Source: Streptomyces humidus
Lineage (GTDB): Bacteria > Actinomycetota > Actinomycetes > Streptomycetales > Streptomycetaceae
NCBI RefSeq assembly: GCF_014649655.1
Contig: NZ_BMTL01000016.1
Span: 62,001 to 126,000, forward strand
Length of the DNA: 64,000 nucleotides
Reading direction: 5' to 3'
Positions 1 through 9,698 of this stretch are shown here, in pieces (position 1 is the first letter of the stretch; every line of letters begins with the position of its first letter). The translations under genes were made by a program, and so were the position numbers. The notes below the pieces were generated by a model. That model had not been told where the DNA came from and did not search any database. It was given only the letters and a program-made list of their open reading frames with translations.

Positions 1-877
1 GGCGGGCGGCGCGGGGGCCGCGTGCAGGACCGACTGGAGGGTGGCCGGCGTGTTGCTGCGGCGGAACGGCGAGACGCCCTCGGTCGCCGCGTACAGCACC
101 ACGCCCAGGGACCACAGGTCCGCGGCCGGGCCGGGGCGCTGCCCCAGCACCCGCTCGGGGGCGATGTACTCGGGCGAGCCGACGAAGCCGCCGGTGTCGG
201 TCAGACTGGTCTCGCCCTCGATCTGCGCGATGCCGAAGTCGGTGAGGACGATCCGGCCGTGGCGGCCGAGAAGGATGTTGTCCGGCTTGACGTCCCGGTG
301 CAGGACGCCCGCCGCGTGCGCCGCCTCCAGCGCGCCGAGCACCTCCAGGCCGACACGGGCCGCCTCACGCGCGCCGAGCGTGCCCTCCTGGAGGACGTCG
401 CCGAGCGAGCGCCCCGTGCACCAGCTCCATCACGATCCACGGACGTCCGTCCACGACCGCGACGTCGTGCACCTCGACCACGGCCGGATGGTCGAGGCGG
501 GCCGCGGCCCGAGCCTCACGGCGCATCCGCTCGAAGGCGTTGGCGCGTTCGCGTTCCGGAAGCCGGTCGGGCACGCGGGGCTCCTTGACGGCTACCTCGC
601 GGTCCATCGTCTCGTCCTTGGCGCGCCACACCGTGCCCATGCCGCCGTGCCCGAGCTTGGCCAGCAGCCGGTAACGCCCGGCGACGAGCCCCCCGACGCC
701 CGCCTCAGGCAAGACCTCAGGCACCGCCTCCGGCTCCGGCTCGAGCTCCGGCTCCGGCTCCGGCTCCGGTGTGCGGACCACGGGCTGCGGAGGCACGGCC
801 GCCTGCGGGTTCGGTGGTCGCAGAACAAAACTCGTCGTGTCATCGGACTCGTGGCCGACGCCCCCGTGGTGGCTCAT
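1..877 (-). pseudogene. Membrane-type Ser/Thr protein kinase, frameshifted and cut by the window edge
   Basis: The reading frame starts at an ATG (877) with a Glu/Pro-rich stretch and a normal Hanks kinase N-lobe: GHGGMG glycine loop, VAVKE lysine and the hinge PWIVMELVHG. At about residue 154 the frame fails. The coding strand has GGGG (plus CCCC at 412-415) where three Gs are needed. Past that run, skipping one base restores a full kinase: SLGDVLQEG, HRDVKPDNILL, DFGIAQIEG, SPEYIAPER and DLWSLG, still open at position 1. The gene is therefore either a recent one-base pseudogene or carries a homopolymer sequencing error. The C-terminal part, where its neighbours have a membrane helix and outer domain, is outside the window. 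Confidence 0.75.
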
Positions 878-927
878 GGTCCATCCATATCGCGCCAGGC
901 AGGCCGGATTCCACTGGTGGCGTGCAA

Positions 928-2580
928 CTACCGTGTCACGAACGTGTCGACCGCGACGTCGAAGTACTCGCGCGCCTCGCGCACCTTCCCCACCGGCGCC
1001 GACACCCACACGTCGTAGAGCCGTCCGCCCTCCTCCCAGCACAGGTCGTACGTGTGCCGGGGACCCTCCGCCGCGCTGAAGCCGTCCCAGGTGAACTGCC
1101 AGAGGGCGGCGGGCCGTCCGCTGTGGACCGTCTCGGTGACCTGGCCGTCGTGGTAGCCCGGGTTGGTGTCCGAGCCCTTGGCGGCCGCCCGCTCCATCAC
1201 GGCGAGCGGGCCGTCCGGCCCCGCGACGGACACCTTCACCCCGAGGCGGAAGACCTGCCCCGGAGACATGAAGAACACCCGCTCCCCCTGCGGCACGCGC
1301 GTGAAGTCCTCCGGCACGGCGAGCGCGAACCCGCCCGGGTCGTCGGCCACGCGGTAGCCGGACGGGGCGGACGGCGTGCCGGTCTCCGGGCGGGAGGAAG
1401 CCGGCAGCGCGGCGGGGGCGGTGCCGGGGACCGCCGTCGGAGAGGGCCTGGGACTCGCCGACGGGCTCGGCGCGCCGCTCGGGCGCGGCCGGCCCGGCGT
1501 GGCGCTCGCCGACGCCGACGCCGCCGAAGCCGAGGCCTTGGGCGCACGCCCCGGGTCGCCGTCCCCGTTGAGCAGCAGCGCCGCCGCCGACACGCCCGCC
1601 CCTGCCATGGCGGCCACCAGCAGCGCGGCCACCAGCACCCCGCGCGTGGAACGCTCTTGGGCCGCTGCGTCCGGGCGGGGCAGATCCGCCTGGGTCGGGG
1701 TGTAGGCGCTCGGCTCCGGCGGCGGCGTGCGCCCGGTCTCCACGAAGGCGCGCAGCAGCCGTTCCGCCTCCGTCACGCCCAGCCGTCTCTCCGGATCGCG
1801 CTCCAGCAGCCCCCGCACGACGGGCAGGAGGGGAGCGGCCTGCGGGGGCGTGCGGATCTCGGCGAACACGACGGCGTGCAGGATGCCGCCCAACGAGTCC
1901 CGCCGGAACGGGGATTCGCCGCTCAGCGCCGTGCACAGCAGCGCGCCCAGCGACCACAGGTCGGACTCCGCGCCCGTGCGCGATCCGGACATCCGCTCCG
2001 GAGCGGTGTACTCGGGCGAGCCGACGAACGAGCCGGTCTCGGTCAGCGTGGTGGCGCCTGCGATCTGCGCGATCCCGAAGTCGGTGAGGACGACGCGGTC
2101 GCTGTCGCGTTCCAGCAGGACGTTCGCGGGTTTGACGTCCCGGTGCAGGACCCCGGCCGTGTGCGCGGCGCACAGCGCGCCGAGCAGGGCGAGGGCGATC
2201 CGGGCCGCCTCCTTCGGCTCGAGCGGGCCCTCGGCGGCGATCCGGTCGGCGAGCGAACCTCCGTCGATCAACTCCATCACGATGCAGGGGCGTTCGCCGT
2301 CCTCGACGACGTCGTGCACGACGATGATGTGCGGATGGCTGAGCTGGGCGACCGCGCGGGCCTCGCGCAGGACGCGGTCGCGGCGACCGCGCGCCTCCTC
2401 GGCGGTGAGCGCGTCGTCCTGGATCAGCTCCTTCACGGCGACACGCCGTCCCAGCAGCTGGTCCGTGGCCCGCCACACGACCCCCATGCCGCCGCGCCCG
2501 AGCCTCGCCTCGAGCCGGTAACGGCCCGCGACGACCCGTACGGCGTCCCCGCCCCCCTCGGTCCCCATGGGGCCCATCAT
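928..2580 (-). CDS. Membrane Ser/Thr protein kinase with extracytoplasmic domain
   Basis: A 550-residue Hanks-type kinase. Visible motifs are GRGGMG (about 28-33), catalytic lysine in VAVKE (50), HRDVKPANVLL (about 146) and DFG (about 167), so the enzyme should be active. After the kinase domain comes a Pro-rich linker, one hydrophobic helix (VLVAALLVAAMAGAGV) and a Ser/Ala/Pro spacer. The outer domain of about 140 residues begins near GFALAVPEDFTRV and contains WQFTWDGF. I start at the ATG at 2580; ATGs at 2577 and 2568 are also possible. It is separated by 50 bases from the frameshifted kinase downstream and 64 bases from the kinase gene upstream, so the array is probably co-transcribed. 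The kinase assignment is firm; ligand and targets are unknown. Confidence 0.93.
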   Translation of the reverse strand: MMGPMGTEGGGDAVRVVAGRYRLEARLGRGGMGVVWRATDQLLGRRVAVKELIQDDALTAEEARGRRDRVLREARAVAQLSHPHIIVVHDVVEDGERPCIVMELIDGGSLADRIAAEGPLEPKEAARIALALLGALCAAHTAGVLHRDVKPANVLLERDSDRVVLTDFGIAQIAGATTLTETGSFVGSPEYTAPERMSGSRTGAESDLWSLGALLCTALSGESPFRRDSLGGILHAVVFAEIRTPPQAAPLLPVVRGLLERDPERRLGVTEAERLLRAFVETGRTPPPEPSAYTPTQADLPRPDAAAQERSTRGVLVAALLVAAMAGAGVSAAALLLNGDGDPGRAPKASASAASASASATPGRPRPSGAPSPSASPRPSPTAVPGTAPAALPASSRPETGTPSAPSGYRVADDPGGFALAVPEDFTRVPQGERVFFMSPGQVFRLGVKVSVAGPDGPLAVMERAAAKGSDTNPGYHDGQVTETVHSGRPAALWQFTWDGFSAAEGPRHTYDLCWEEGGRLYDVWVSAPVGKVREAREYFDVAVDTFVTR

Positions 2581-2644
2581 GCCCCACCGGAGGCCACGCC
2601 TCCGGGGCGTGGTCCGGCCAACTGCCGGGCCCCGCCCGCGGACG

Positions 2645-4444
2645 CTACGAACCCGGCTCGCGCCAGCTCTGCAGCACCGACCTGAACTGCTTGAGCGTCG
2701 CCGCCCAGTCCTTCGCGGGGGAGGACATGTAGACGACGTACTCGGAGCCGTCGCGGGCGACGTACGTCTCCTCGATCGCACGGCGCGGCCCGGGGAACTC
2801 GGTGTCCTTCGCCAGCGCGGTCCAGCTGTACTCCCACTCGGAACCGTCGCGGTCGCGGTAGAGGTTCTTCTCCAGGGTGACCCGCTCGTAGTCGACGAGT
2901 CGCCCGAGCTGCTGTTCGAGGTCGAGCTGGTGGGCGTAGGGGTCGTCGAAGTCGGGGGACTTGTCGAGGGCGATGCGCACGAAGTGCTCGCCGCCGTCGG
3001 GGGTGTAGTCGATCTGCTGGAGATCGCCGTCGTCCTGGTACACCTCCCGCTTCCAGCCCTTGGGCAGCGCGAGCCCGAAGCCCAGCGGGTCGTTGATCTT
3101 CTCCCAGGTGTCGGGCGCCGCGCCCTGCCCGCCGGAGGAGCCGGTGGACGTCGGGCTCGGCGAGGCGGACGGCGAGGGCGACGGCGATCCGGACCCGGTG
3201 TTCCGCCCCCGGCCCGCGTCCCACTTCTGCAGCCCGATCGCCGTGCCCCCGCCGACCAGCGCGGCCACGACGACCACCAGCGCCGTCGTGCGCAGCCGGC
3301 GACGACGACGGGGCGGCCGTCCGTCCGCGGCGGACGGCGGGAACGGCACGGACGGCGTGTACGGCACGGACGGCGTGTACGGCCCCGAGGGCGTGTACGG
3401 CCCCGACGGGCCCGGACCGGCGTGCGCGGGGCCCACGACGGTCGGGTGGGTCACGGGATGGACGGACGTCGGCGTCCGGGGCACGGACGGCACGTACGAG
3501 GTGGGAGGCGTGGCGGGGGACGTCGGGTGCGCTCCGGAGGGCGGCCCGGCGGGAGGACCTCCCGTGGCCCGGTCCGGCTCCCCGAACCGGGTCGGCACAA
3601 CGGTCTCCGCCGTTTCGGGGCGCCGTCCGTCGGCGGCCTCGGCCAGAAGGCGCTCGGCCTCCTCGGTGGTGGGGCGCGCGGCCGGGTCCTTGCGCAGCAG
3701 GGCGGTGATGACGGGGCCGAGCGGCCCGGCGTGGCGCGGGTCGGCGGCCTCCTCCTCGACGACGGCCTGCATCGTGGTCAGCGGCGAGGTGCGGCGGAAC
3801 GGCGACCGCCCCTCCGCCGCCGTGTACAGCGTCGCGCCCAGCGCCCACAGGTCGGAGGACGGGCCCGGGTCATGGCCGCGCACCCGCTCGGGGGCCAGGT
3901 AGTCGACGGAGCCGACGACCTCTCCGGTGCGCGTGATGGTCGTGTCGCCGTCGATCTGGGCGATGCCGAAGTCGGTGAGGAGGACGCGGCCGTCCTCGGA
4001 GAGGAGCACGTTGCCCGGCTTGACGTCACGGTGCAGCACGCCGGCGGAGTGCGCGGCGCGCAGAGCGCGCAGCACCCACAGGCCGATCCGGGCGGCCTCC
4101 GCGGGCTCGACGCGCCCGTCCTCCTTGACGGCGTCGGCCAGCGAGCGGCCCTCGACGAGTTCCATCACGATCCATGGACGGCCGTCGTGTTCGAGCACGT
4201 CATGAACGGTGACCACGGCGGAGTGGTTGATCCGCGCGGCCGCACGGGCCTCCGCCCGGGTCCGCGCCAGCAGGACCGCCCGGTCGCCCTCCGCAACGTA
4301 GAGAGCGGCCGTCAGCTCCTTGATGGCGACCGCCCGGTGCAGCAGCTCGTCGTGGGCACGCCACACCCGGCCCATGCCGCCGCTCCCGATGGCGTCGGCG
4401 AGCCGGTAGCGCCCCGCGAGGAGCCGGCCCTGCATCTGATTCAC
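2645..4444 (-). CDS. Membrane Ser/Thr protein kinase with extracytoplasmic domain
   Basis: Active-looking Hanks kinase of 599 residues with GSGGMG, VAIKE, HRDVKPGNVLL, DFGIAQID and DLWALG. A Pro-rich linker follows, with a short repeated unit (GPYTPS twice, then VPYTPSVPFPPS), an Arg cluster and the membrane helix TALVVVVAALVGGGTAIGL. The outer domain (GFGLALPKGWKREV, SEWEYSWTAL) resembles those of its neighbours. I chose the GTG at 4444, which has GGGG a few bases upstream; an in-frame ATG lies at 4435. The long ORF extending to 4528 has no supporting ribosome site. The topology, kinase inside and sensor outside, is inferred from the single helix. Confidence 0.93.
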   Translation of the reverse strand: MNQMQGRLLAGRYRLADAIGSGGMGRVWRAHDELLHRAVAIKELTAALYVAEGDRAVLLARTRAEARAAARINHSAVVTVHDVLEHDGRPWIVMELVEGRSLADAVKEDGRVEPAEAARIGLWVLRALRAAHSAGVLHRDVKPGNVLLSEDGRVLLTDFGIAQIDGDTTITRTGEVVGSVDYLAPERVRGHDPGPSSDLWALGATLYTAAEGRSPFRRTSPLTTMQAVVEEEAADPRHAGPLGPVITALLRKDPAARPTTEEAERLLAEAADGRRPETAETVVPTRFGEPDRATGGPPAGPPSGAHPTSPATPPTSYVPSVPRTPTSVHPVTHPTVVGPAHAGPGPSGPYTPSGPYTPSVPYTPSVPFPPSAADGRPPRRRRRLRTTALVVVVAALVGGGTAIGLQKWDAGRGRNTGSGSPSPSPSASPSPTSTGSSGGQGAAPDTWEKINDPLGFGLALPKGWKREVYQDDGDLQQIDYTPDGGEHFVRIALDKSPDFDDPYAHQLDLEQQLGRLVDYERVTLEKNLYRDRDGSEWEYSWTALAKDTEFPGPRRAIEETYVARDGSEYVVYMSSPAKDWAATLKQFRSVLQSWREPGS

Positions 4445-4594
4445 GTTGCCCCGCAATGTTCTTGACAGGGGCCAGAGTAAAGACCGGGCCGCCCGCGCGG
4501 AACCACGGGGGTGCCACGGAGACAGCACTGTGACGGTTGTCGCTTCCCGTTCCGCGCGGCAACCCCGAAGCGGCCGGACGGGTCCGGGCGGTCG

Positions 4595-7363
4595 TCAGCC
4601 GGTGTACTGGTAGGTGGCCGACGCCTGCTCGAACAGCCGGGAGACCTCGTCCCGTTCGGCCTCCGGGCCCCGCACCTGAACGATGTGGTACCGCCCGGCG
4701 ATGAGGATGGCGAGGTTGCGGACGTACAGCTCGCGCCCGCCCGCGCCGGTCCAGGTGAACTGGCCCTCGGCCATGGTCCGGGAGCCCACGGTCGTGGTGC
4801 GCAGCCCGGAGGCCGTCGCCCAGCTGGAGTCCCGGTAGGGCTGGAGTTCGCTCTCCTTCTCCCGCTGATAGACCATCGGGTCGTTCCCGCCGGACGACGT
4901 GCTGTCGCGTCCCGGAACGACGATCAGCTCGAAGCTCCCGTGCGAGTACACGACCTGGCCGCGGCCGTTCTTCGGCGCGCGGCCCCAGCCGTCGGCCACG
5001 GCGATCTGGAAGCCGGCGGCGTCCTTGCGCAGGGTGAAGCCGTCGGCGACGCCCCCGCCGGACCCGCCGGTCTGCGTCTGGGTGGCCTCCGCCGACGAGG
5101 AGCCCGAGGCGGGGCCGGAGGGGCCCGGCGAGGTCTGGTCGGGACGGGGTTCGCTGCTCGCGTCGGGGGCCTGGCCGGACGTCGCGCCGGAGGTCCCCGT
5201 GCCCCGGGCGTCCGTGCCGGACGCGCCGTCGTCACCCGCCTTGGGCATGAACAGCACGGCGTACGCGACGGCCGCGGCCAGCGCCAGCAGGATCAGCACG
5301 AGCAGCGTCCGGCCCAGACTCCGGGGCGAGCCGTCCGTCTCCGGCCGGCCCCGCTTGTGCCGTCCGTGCGTGGCGGGCAGTCCGGCGCGCCGCCGGCGCA
5401 CCAGCTCGCCCTTGCGGCGCACGATCGGCAGCCGACGAGGGTCCACGGGCGGGGCGGCGACGACATGCGTCCCCGCCTCCGGCTCCGGCGCGGACCGCAC
5501 CAGCGAGCGCAGCCAGCCCCGCAGCTCCTCGAAGTCGAGTCGCTCGGTGGGGTCCTGACGCAGCAACGACTCCACGACCGGCCGGAGCGGCCCGCATTCC
5601 TCGGCGAAGGCGGGCGGTTCGGCGCACACCATCTGCACCAGCTCGGCCGTCGACTCCTCCGGGTACGGGGCATGCCCCTGCACGGCCCGGAAGAGCAGCG
5701 CGCCCAGCGCCCACAGATCGGTGGCGGGACCGATCGGCGCGGCCAACTGCCAGTTCTCGTGCACCGGTCCGGCCTGCTCGGGCGCCCACCGCTCGGTGAC
5801 CGGTCCGACGACGGCCATCCTGGCCTGCCTCGCCCGCTCGGCGGCGAGCGCGGTGCCGGGCCCGCGCCGGGGGCCGCCGCCGGAGGCGCCGGCCGCGAGC
5901 TCGTCCCAACGGACCCCGGCCCGCTCCTCGCCCGCCGCGGCACGGCCCGGCCGGCCCTGGTACGGGCCTTGGTGCTGCCCTTGGCCCAGCCCCGGCCCCT
6001 GGCCGGGCACGGGGGCCTGGGCGCCGGGGACCTGCGGGCCGGGCACGGGGGTGAGCGAGGCGTGCGACGTCGGGGCAGCGCCCTGCTGCGGAAAACCGGG
6101 GGCGTGGGGGGAGTGCAGTGCGGGGGTGTGCGGTCCGGGGGCGTGCGGTCCGGGGCCGGGCACGCCCTGGACTCCGTAGGGGTCGGCGATCCGGCCGGAC
6201 GGGTCGCCTCCCGCGGTCCCGTGCCCGCCGTCGCCCGGGGTGCGGGCGCCGGGCAGGGCCGCGCGTCCGTTCTGCTGAGCCTCCTGGGCCTCCTGCACCC
6301 GCGCCGCCGCCCGGGCCCCGGCGCGGTACGCGGCTATCGCGCCCGCCCGCGCGGCACGGATGTCCCCGCCGGTCTCCGTGGACGCCCTGCGGGCCACCGC
6401 CCCGGACGCCCCGCCGCCGGCGGACGGCTCACCCGCCGCCACGGGCAACGCGCCCGTGCCCCGTGCCTCGATGGCAGCCCGCCGAGCCGCCTCGGGATCC
6501 ACCGCCCCGGCATCGAGTCCGCCGCCGGGTCCGCCCGGTCCGACGGAACCGCGCGGACCTGCCGGACCTGCCGGACCTGCCGGGCCGAAGGCGCCCTGGC
6601 CGCCCGGCTGCGACCGGGGCGCGGAAGCCCCTTGCCCCGCATGCGCGTCATGGCCGCCGAAGCCGCTTCCGCCGCTCTCCGCGCCACTTCGGTCCGTGGC
6701 GTCCGGCGCGCCCGGCAGCGGGTCCGGGGCCGGCACCGGGTCGTACCCGCACAGCGCCTCTTCCGCCGCGCCGACCGCGAGGCCGCTCAGCATGACCCTC
6801 CCGTCGTCGCAGACGAGGACCGTGCGGGCGGTGATGTTGCGGTGCACCCAGCCATGGGCGTGCAGCACCCGCAGTGCCATGAGCACGTCGGAGGCGACCT
6901 CGGCGGCCCGGTACGGCGTCAGCGGCTTCTCGGCGAGCAGCGCCGACAGCGGCCGCGCGGCCACCAGTTCGCTCACTATCCACAGCGAGCCGCCCTCGGC
7001 GAACACGTCGAAGACCTGGTCGAGCCGAGGGTGGTCGGGAATGCTCGCCGTCGCCTGGGCCGCCTCCATCGCCCGCCGTACGACGGGGTCGGCGGGCCGT
7101 CGGGTCCCCGCGCCGGCCCCCGCACCCGTGCCCCGGCCGACGGGTCGCCGGGCGTTGCGCTCGCGTGCCGTGAACCCCTCGGGCAGACCCTCCGCGTCGA
7201 GCACCTCGGCCTCGACGACCTCCGGCAACGGCACCTGGCGGACCAGGACTTCCTGCCCGCTGTAGGTGTCGAAGGCGCGGGACTCGGTGAGTTCGTACTC
7301 GTCCGAGGGCGGCAACGGCAGGCGGTAGCGGTCGACGAGTACCCGACCCGCGTAGTCGTCCAC
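4595..7363 (-). CDS. Membrane pseudokinase with very long disordered insert
   Basis: This 922-residue protein has a kinase fold that looks catalytically dead. The N-terminal strands read LVDRYRLPLPP without a glycine-rich loop. The VAIK lysine position is EVLVRQV (Arg). The catalytic HRD is HRN (GWVHRNITARTVLV), and the DFG region is MLSGLAVG. Several hundred Gly/Pro/Ala-rich residues separate this from the C-lobe (PATDLWALGALLF). An Arg-rich segment, one membrane helix (LLVLILLALAAAVAYAVLF) and an outer domain follow (GFQIAVADGW, EGQFTWTG) like those of the active kinases. I chose the GTG at 7363, preceded by GGGGGAGG four bases away. The TTG at 7393 lacks such a site. It probably acts as a regulatory partner of adjacent kinases, which is inference. 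Confidence 0.9.
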   Translation of the reverse strand: MDDYAGRVLVDRYRLPLPPSDEYELTESRAFDTYSGQEVLVRQVPLPEVVEAEVLDAEGLPEGFTARERNARRPVGRGTGAGAGAGTRRPADPVVRRAMEAAQATASIPDHPRLDQVFDVFAEGGSLWIVSELVAARPLSALLAEKPLTPYRAAEVASDVLMALRVLHAHGWVHRNITARTVLVCDDGRVMLSGLAVGAAEEALCGYDPVPAPDPLPGAPDATDRSGAESGGSGFGGHDAHAGQGASAPRSQPGGQGAFGPAGPAGPAGPRGSVGPGGPGGGLDAGAVDPEAARRAAIEARGTGALPVAAGEPSAGGGASGAVARRASTETGGDIRAARAGAIAAYRAGARAAARVQEAQEAQQNGRAALPGARTPGDGGHGTAGGDPSGRIADPYGVQGVPGPGPHAPGPHTPALHSPHAPGFPQQGAAPTSHASLTPVPGPQVPGAQAPVPGQGPGLGQGQHQGPYQGRPGRAAAGEERAGVRWDELAAGASGGGPRRGPGTALAAERARQARMAVVGPVTERWAPEQAGPVHENWQLAAPIGPATDLWALGALLFRAVQGHAPYPEESTAELVQMVCAEPPAFAEECGPLRPVVESLLRQDPTERLDFEELRGWLRSLVRSAPEPEAGTHVVAAPPVDPRRLPIVRRKGELVRRRRAGLPATHGRHKRGRPETDGSPRSLGRTLLVLILLALAAAVAYAVLFMPKAGDDGASGTDARGTGTSGATSGQAPDASSEPRPDQTSPGPSGPASGSSSAEATQTQTGGSGGGVADGFTLRKDAAGFQIAVADGWGRAPKNGRGQVVYSHGSFELIVVPGRDSTSSGGNDPMVYQREKESELQPYRDSSWATASGLRTTTVGSRTMAEGQFTWTGAGGRELYVRNLAILIAGRYHIVQVRGPEAERDEVSRLFEQASATYQYTG

Positions 7364-7538
7364 GTTGCCTCCCCCGGCCGCCCGGTCGGTCAAATCCGTT
7401 CGTCCTGCGTGCCGTTACAGCCGGATCCGGCCGTATAGCCGGATGCGTACGGTCCGCAGCCATTCACGATACGTGCCGCAGGCAACCCGCAAAGAGAGGA
7501 TGCGGGATCTGCCCCCGAACCCGGCCGTCGGGCGACGG

Positions 7539-9698
7539 CTACTTCTTCGGCATGAAGGTGCCCGTGAGCGTCTTCCACGTGCTCTGCCGCAGTCCGGTCT
7601 CCCAGGCGGCGGACTTCGCGGTGTACATCAACGCGTACCCGAGATGGTCGTTCACGACGAACCCGCGGTCGACGGTGCGGTACGCCGTCCCGTCGTCCGT
7701 GTAGGTGAACTCCCAGTCGGCCGTGTTCCAGCCGCGGTAGTCCACCTGCACGATGCGGATCTTCTTGTACTGCGAGCGCGTCATGTAGCGCTCCTGGTTC
7801 TTCCAGTCGGCGACGGCGTCGCCCTTGGGCGTGGTCGTCCAGGCGATGAGCAGTTTCTGCCCGTCGGGGCCGGTGAAACGGTCGCCCGCGGTGTCCGAGG
7901 TCTTGTACTTCCACCCCTCGGGCAGCCCGATCGAGTAGCCCTGGGCGCCCTTGTGCGTCGTCACCGCCTTTCCTTCACCGCCGGGGCTGACGCCGGCCCC
8001 GGCGCCTCCGGCCACCGCGGTGTCACCGGGGGCGGAACCGGACCCGGTCGCGGAGGGCGACTTCGACCCGTCCGTGCGGGTCCCGCCGCTCTCGTCCTCC
8101 TTGGTGCCGACGTTCGGGCTCCCGGTGGCGACCGTCCCGCCGCCGCCCTTCGCCCCGCTCGTCTTGTCGTCACCGCCGAGCGTGAGGGCCAGCACGGTAC
8201 CGAGCACCGCGAGCAGCACCACCGCGGCGATGATCACCAGCGTCCGCTTGGGCACCACGTCGGTCAGCGGCGCCCTGGGCACGGGGCGCGGCGGCAGGTC
8301 CGGCGGCGTCATGACGGGCCACCCCGAACTCCGCACGGCGCCGCCGCCCTGCGCCCCCGCACCGGAACCCGCGCCGGAAGCGGAACCCACGGCGGAACCC
8401 GGTCCCGACGGCGAGGCGGAGACGACGCTCGGCCCGTTCCCGGAGCGGGCCGCCGGCACGGACGCGGACGACGCCGCTGATCCGGCCGCCACCCCCGACA
8501 CCGGCCCGGACGCCGGCCTGCTCGTCGGCGCCGAGGCCGCTCTGGGCTGGACGGCCGGCGGGACGGCGGCCGAAGCGGCGGCGCCGGAACCCCGGACCGC
8601 ACCGTCCTTCTGCGCCTCACCCGCGCTCACCGAACCGGAGGCGCCGGTCACGCCCGTCGACTTGGAGCGGGAGGCGGCCGCCGAAGTGGCCGCCCCCGCC
8701 GCGACGGCGGCCTTGCGCACGGACCGGAACGCCCCGCGCAGCTTCGGCTCCGCGCCCGAGGAGCTCCCCTTGCCCGCGGAAGCGTCGGGCTGCGCGGGCA
8801 GCGGGACGACCTTCGTCGCGTCCGCCGGCTCGGCAGGGCCGGGCTCGGGCGCGTGGAGCACCGCGTCGAGCATCGTCCGCGCACCGGCGTCGTCGAGCCT
8901 GCGCGCGGGATCCTTGGTGAGCAGACCGTAGATGACGTCCTTCAGCGGACCCGCGTTCTTCGGCTCCTCCAACTGCTCGGTCATCACGGCCGTGAGCGTG
9001 GCGATCGCGGAGCCCTTGTCGTACGGCGGCGAACCCTCGACCGACGCGTACAGCAGACCGCCGAGCGACCACAGGTCGGCCGCCGGCCCCGGCTTGTGCC
9101 CACGGGCCCGCTCCGGCGAGATGTACGAGGGCGCTCCGACCAGCATGCCGGTGGAGGTGATCGACGGGTCGCCCTCCACCTGGGCGATGCCGAAGTCGGT
9201 GAGCACCACCCGGCCGTCCTCGGCGATCAGCACGTTCGACGGCTTCACGTCGCGGTGCAGGATGCCCTCACGGTGTGCCGACCGCAGCACGTCGAGGATG
9301 GCCAGCCCGACCTCCGCCGCCCGCTTCGGCTTGAGCACGCCGTCCTCGCGGATGACCTCGGCGAGCGACTTGCCCTCGACGAGCTCCATCACGATCCACG
9401 GCCGGTCGTCCTCCTCGACCACGTCGAAGACCGTCACCGCGCTGTTGTTGCGGATCCGCGCGATGGCCTTGGCCTCGCGCAACGTCCGCGTGATAAGCCG
9501 GCGCTTCTCGTCCTCGTCGATGTTCCCCGGGAACCGCAGCTCCTTGACGGCGACCGTGCGTCCGAGGGTCTCATCCTCGGCGCGCCACACCGTCCCCATG
9601 CCGCCGCGGCCGAGTACGTCTCCCAGCCGGTACCGCCCGGCGAGGAGACGTGCGCTCTTGTCCTGACGGGGTGTTCCCGCCCGCTCCGCCTCCGACAT
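7539..9698 (-). CDS. Membrane Ser/Thr protein kinase with extracytoplasmic domain
   Basis: A 719-residue kinase, first gene of the minus-strand array. Motifs: GRGGMG, VAVKELRFPG, HRDVKPSNVLI, DFGIAQVEG, YISPERARG, DLWSLGGLLY. A long Ser/Ala/Gly low-complexity cytoplasmic linker of roughly 200 residues precedes one membrane helix (LVIIAAVVLLAVLGTVLAL). The outer domain begins GYSIGLPEGWKYK and carries ADWEFTYTDDG. The ATG at 9698 has AGGGG four bases upstream, and upstream in-frame starts look weaker. I recall that S. coelicolor has a comparable five-kinase cluster near guaB, including the sporulation-linked kinase PkaI. One-to-one assignments cannot be made from this sequence alone. Confidence 0.93.
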   Translation of the reverse strand: MSEAERAGTPRQDKSARLLAGRYRLGDVLGRGGMGTVWRAEDETLGRTVAVKELRFPGNIDEDEKRRLITRTLREAKAIARIRNNSAVTVFDVVEEDDRPWIVMELVEGKSLAEVIREDGVLKPKRAAEVGLAILDVLRSAHREGILHRDVKPSNVLIAEDGRVVLTDFGIAQVEGDPSITSTGMLVGAPSYISPERARGHKPGPAADLWSLGGLLYASVEGSPPYDKGSAIATLTAVMTEQLEEPKNAGPLKDVIYGLLTKDPARRLDDAGARTMLDAVLHAPEPGPAEPADATKVVPLPAQPDASAGKGSSSGAEPKLRGAFRSVRKAAVAAGAATSAAASRSKSTGVTGASGSVSAGEAQKDGAVRGSGAAASAAVPPAVQPRAASAPTSRPASGPVSGVAAGSAASSASVPAARSGNGPSVVSASPSGPGSAVGSASGAGSGAGAQGGGAVRSSGWPVMTPPDLPPRPVPRAPLTDVVPKRTLVIIAAVVLLAVLGTVLALTLGGDDKTSGAKGGGGTVATGSPNVGTKEDESGGTRTDGSKSPSATGSGSAPGDTAVAGGAGAGVSPGGEGKAVTTHKGAQGYSIGLPEGWKYKTSDTAGDRFTGPDGQKLLIAWTTTPKGDAVADWKNQERYMTRSQYKKIRIVQVDYRGWNTADWEFTYTDDGTAYRTVDRGFVVNDHLGYALMYTAKSAAWETGLRQSTWKTLTGTFMPKK

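Noticed and set aside
365..2587. A 740-residue minus-strand frame spanning two kinase genes
   Set aside because: It is the off-frame of the second kinase that then enters the true N-terminus of the first kinase; only the part from 877 is real, and it meets a frameshift.
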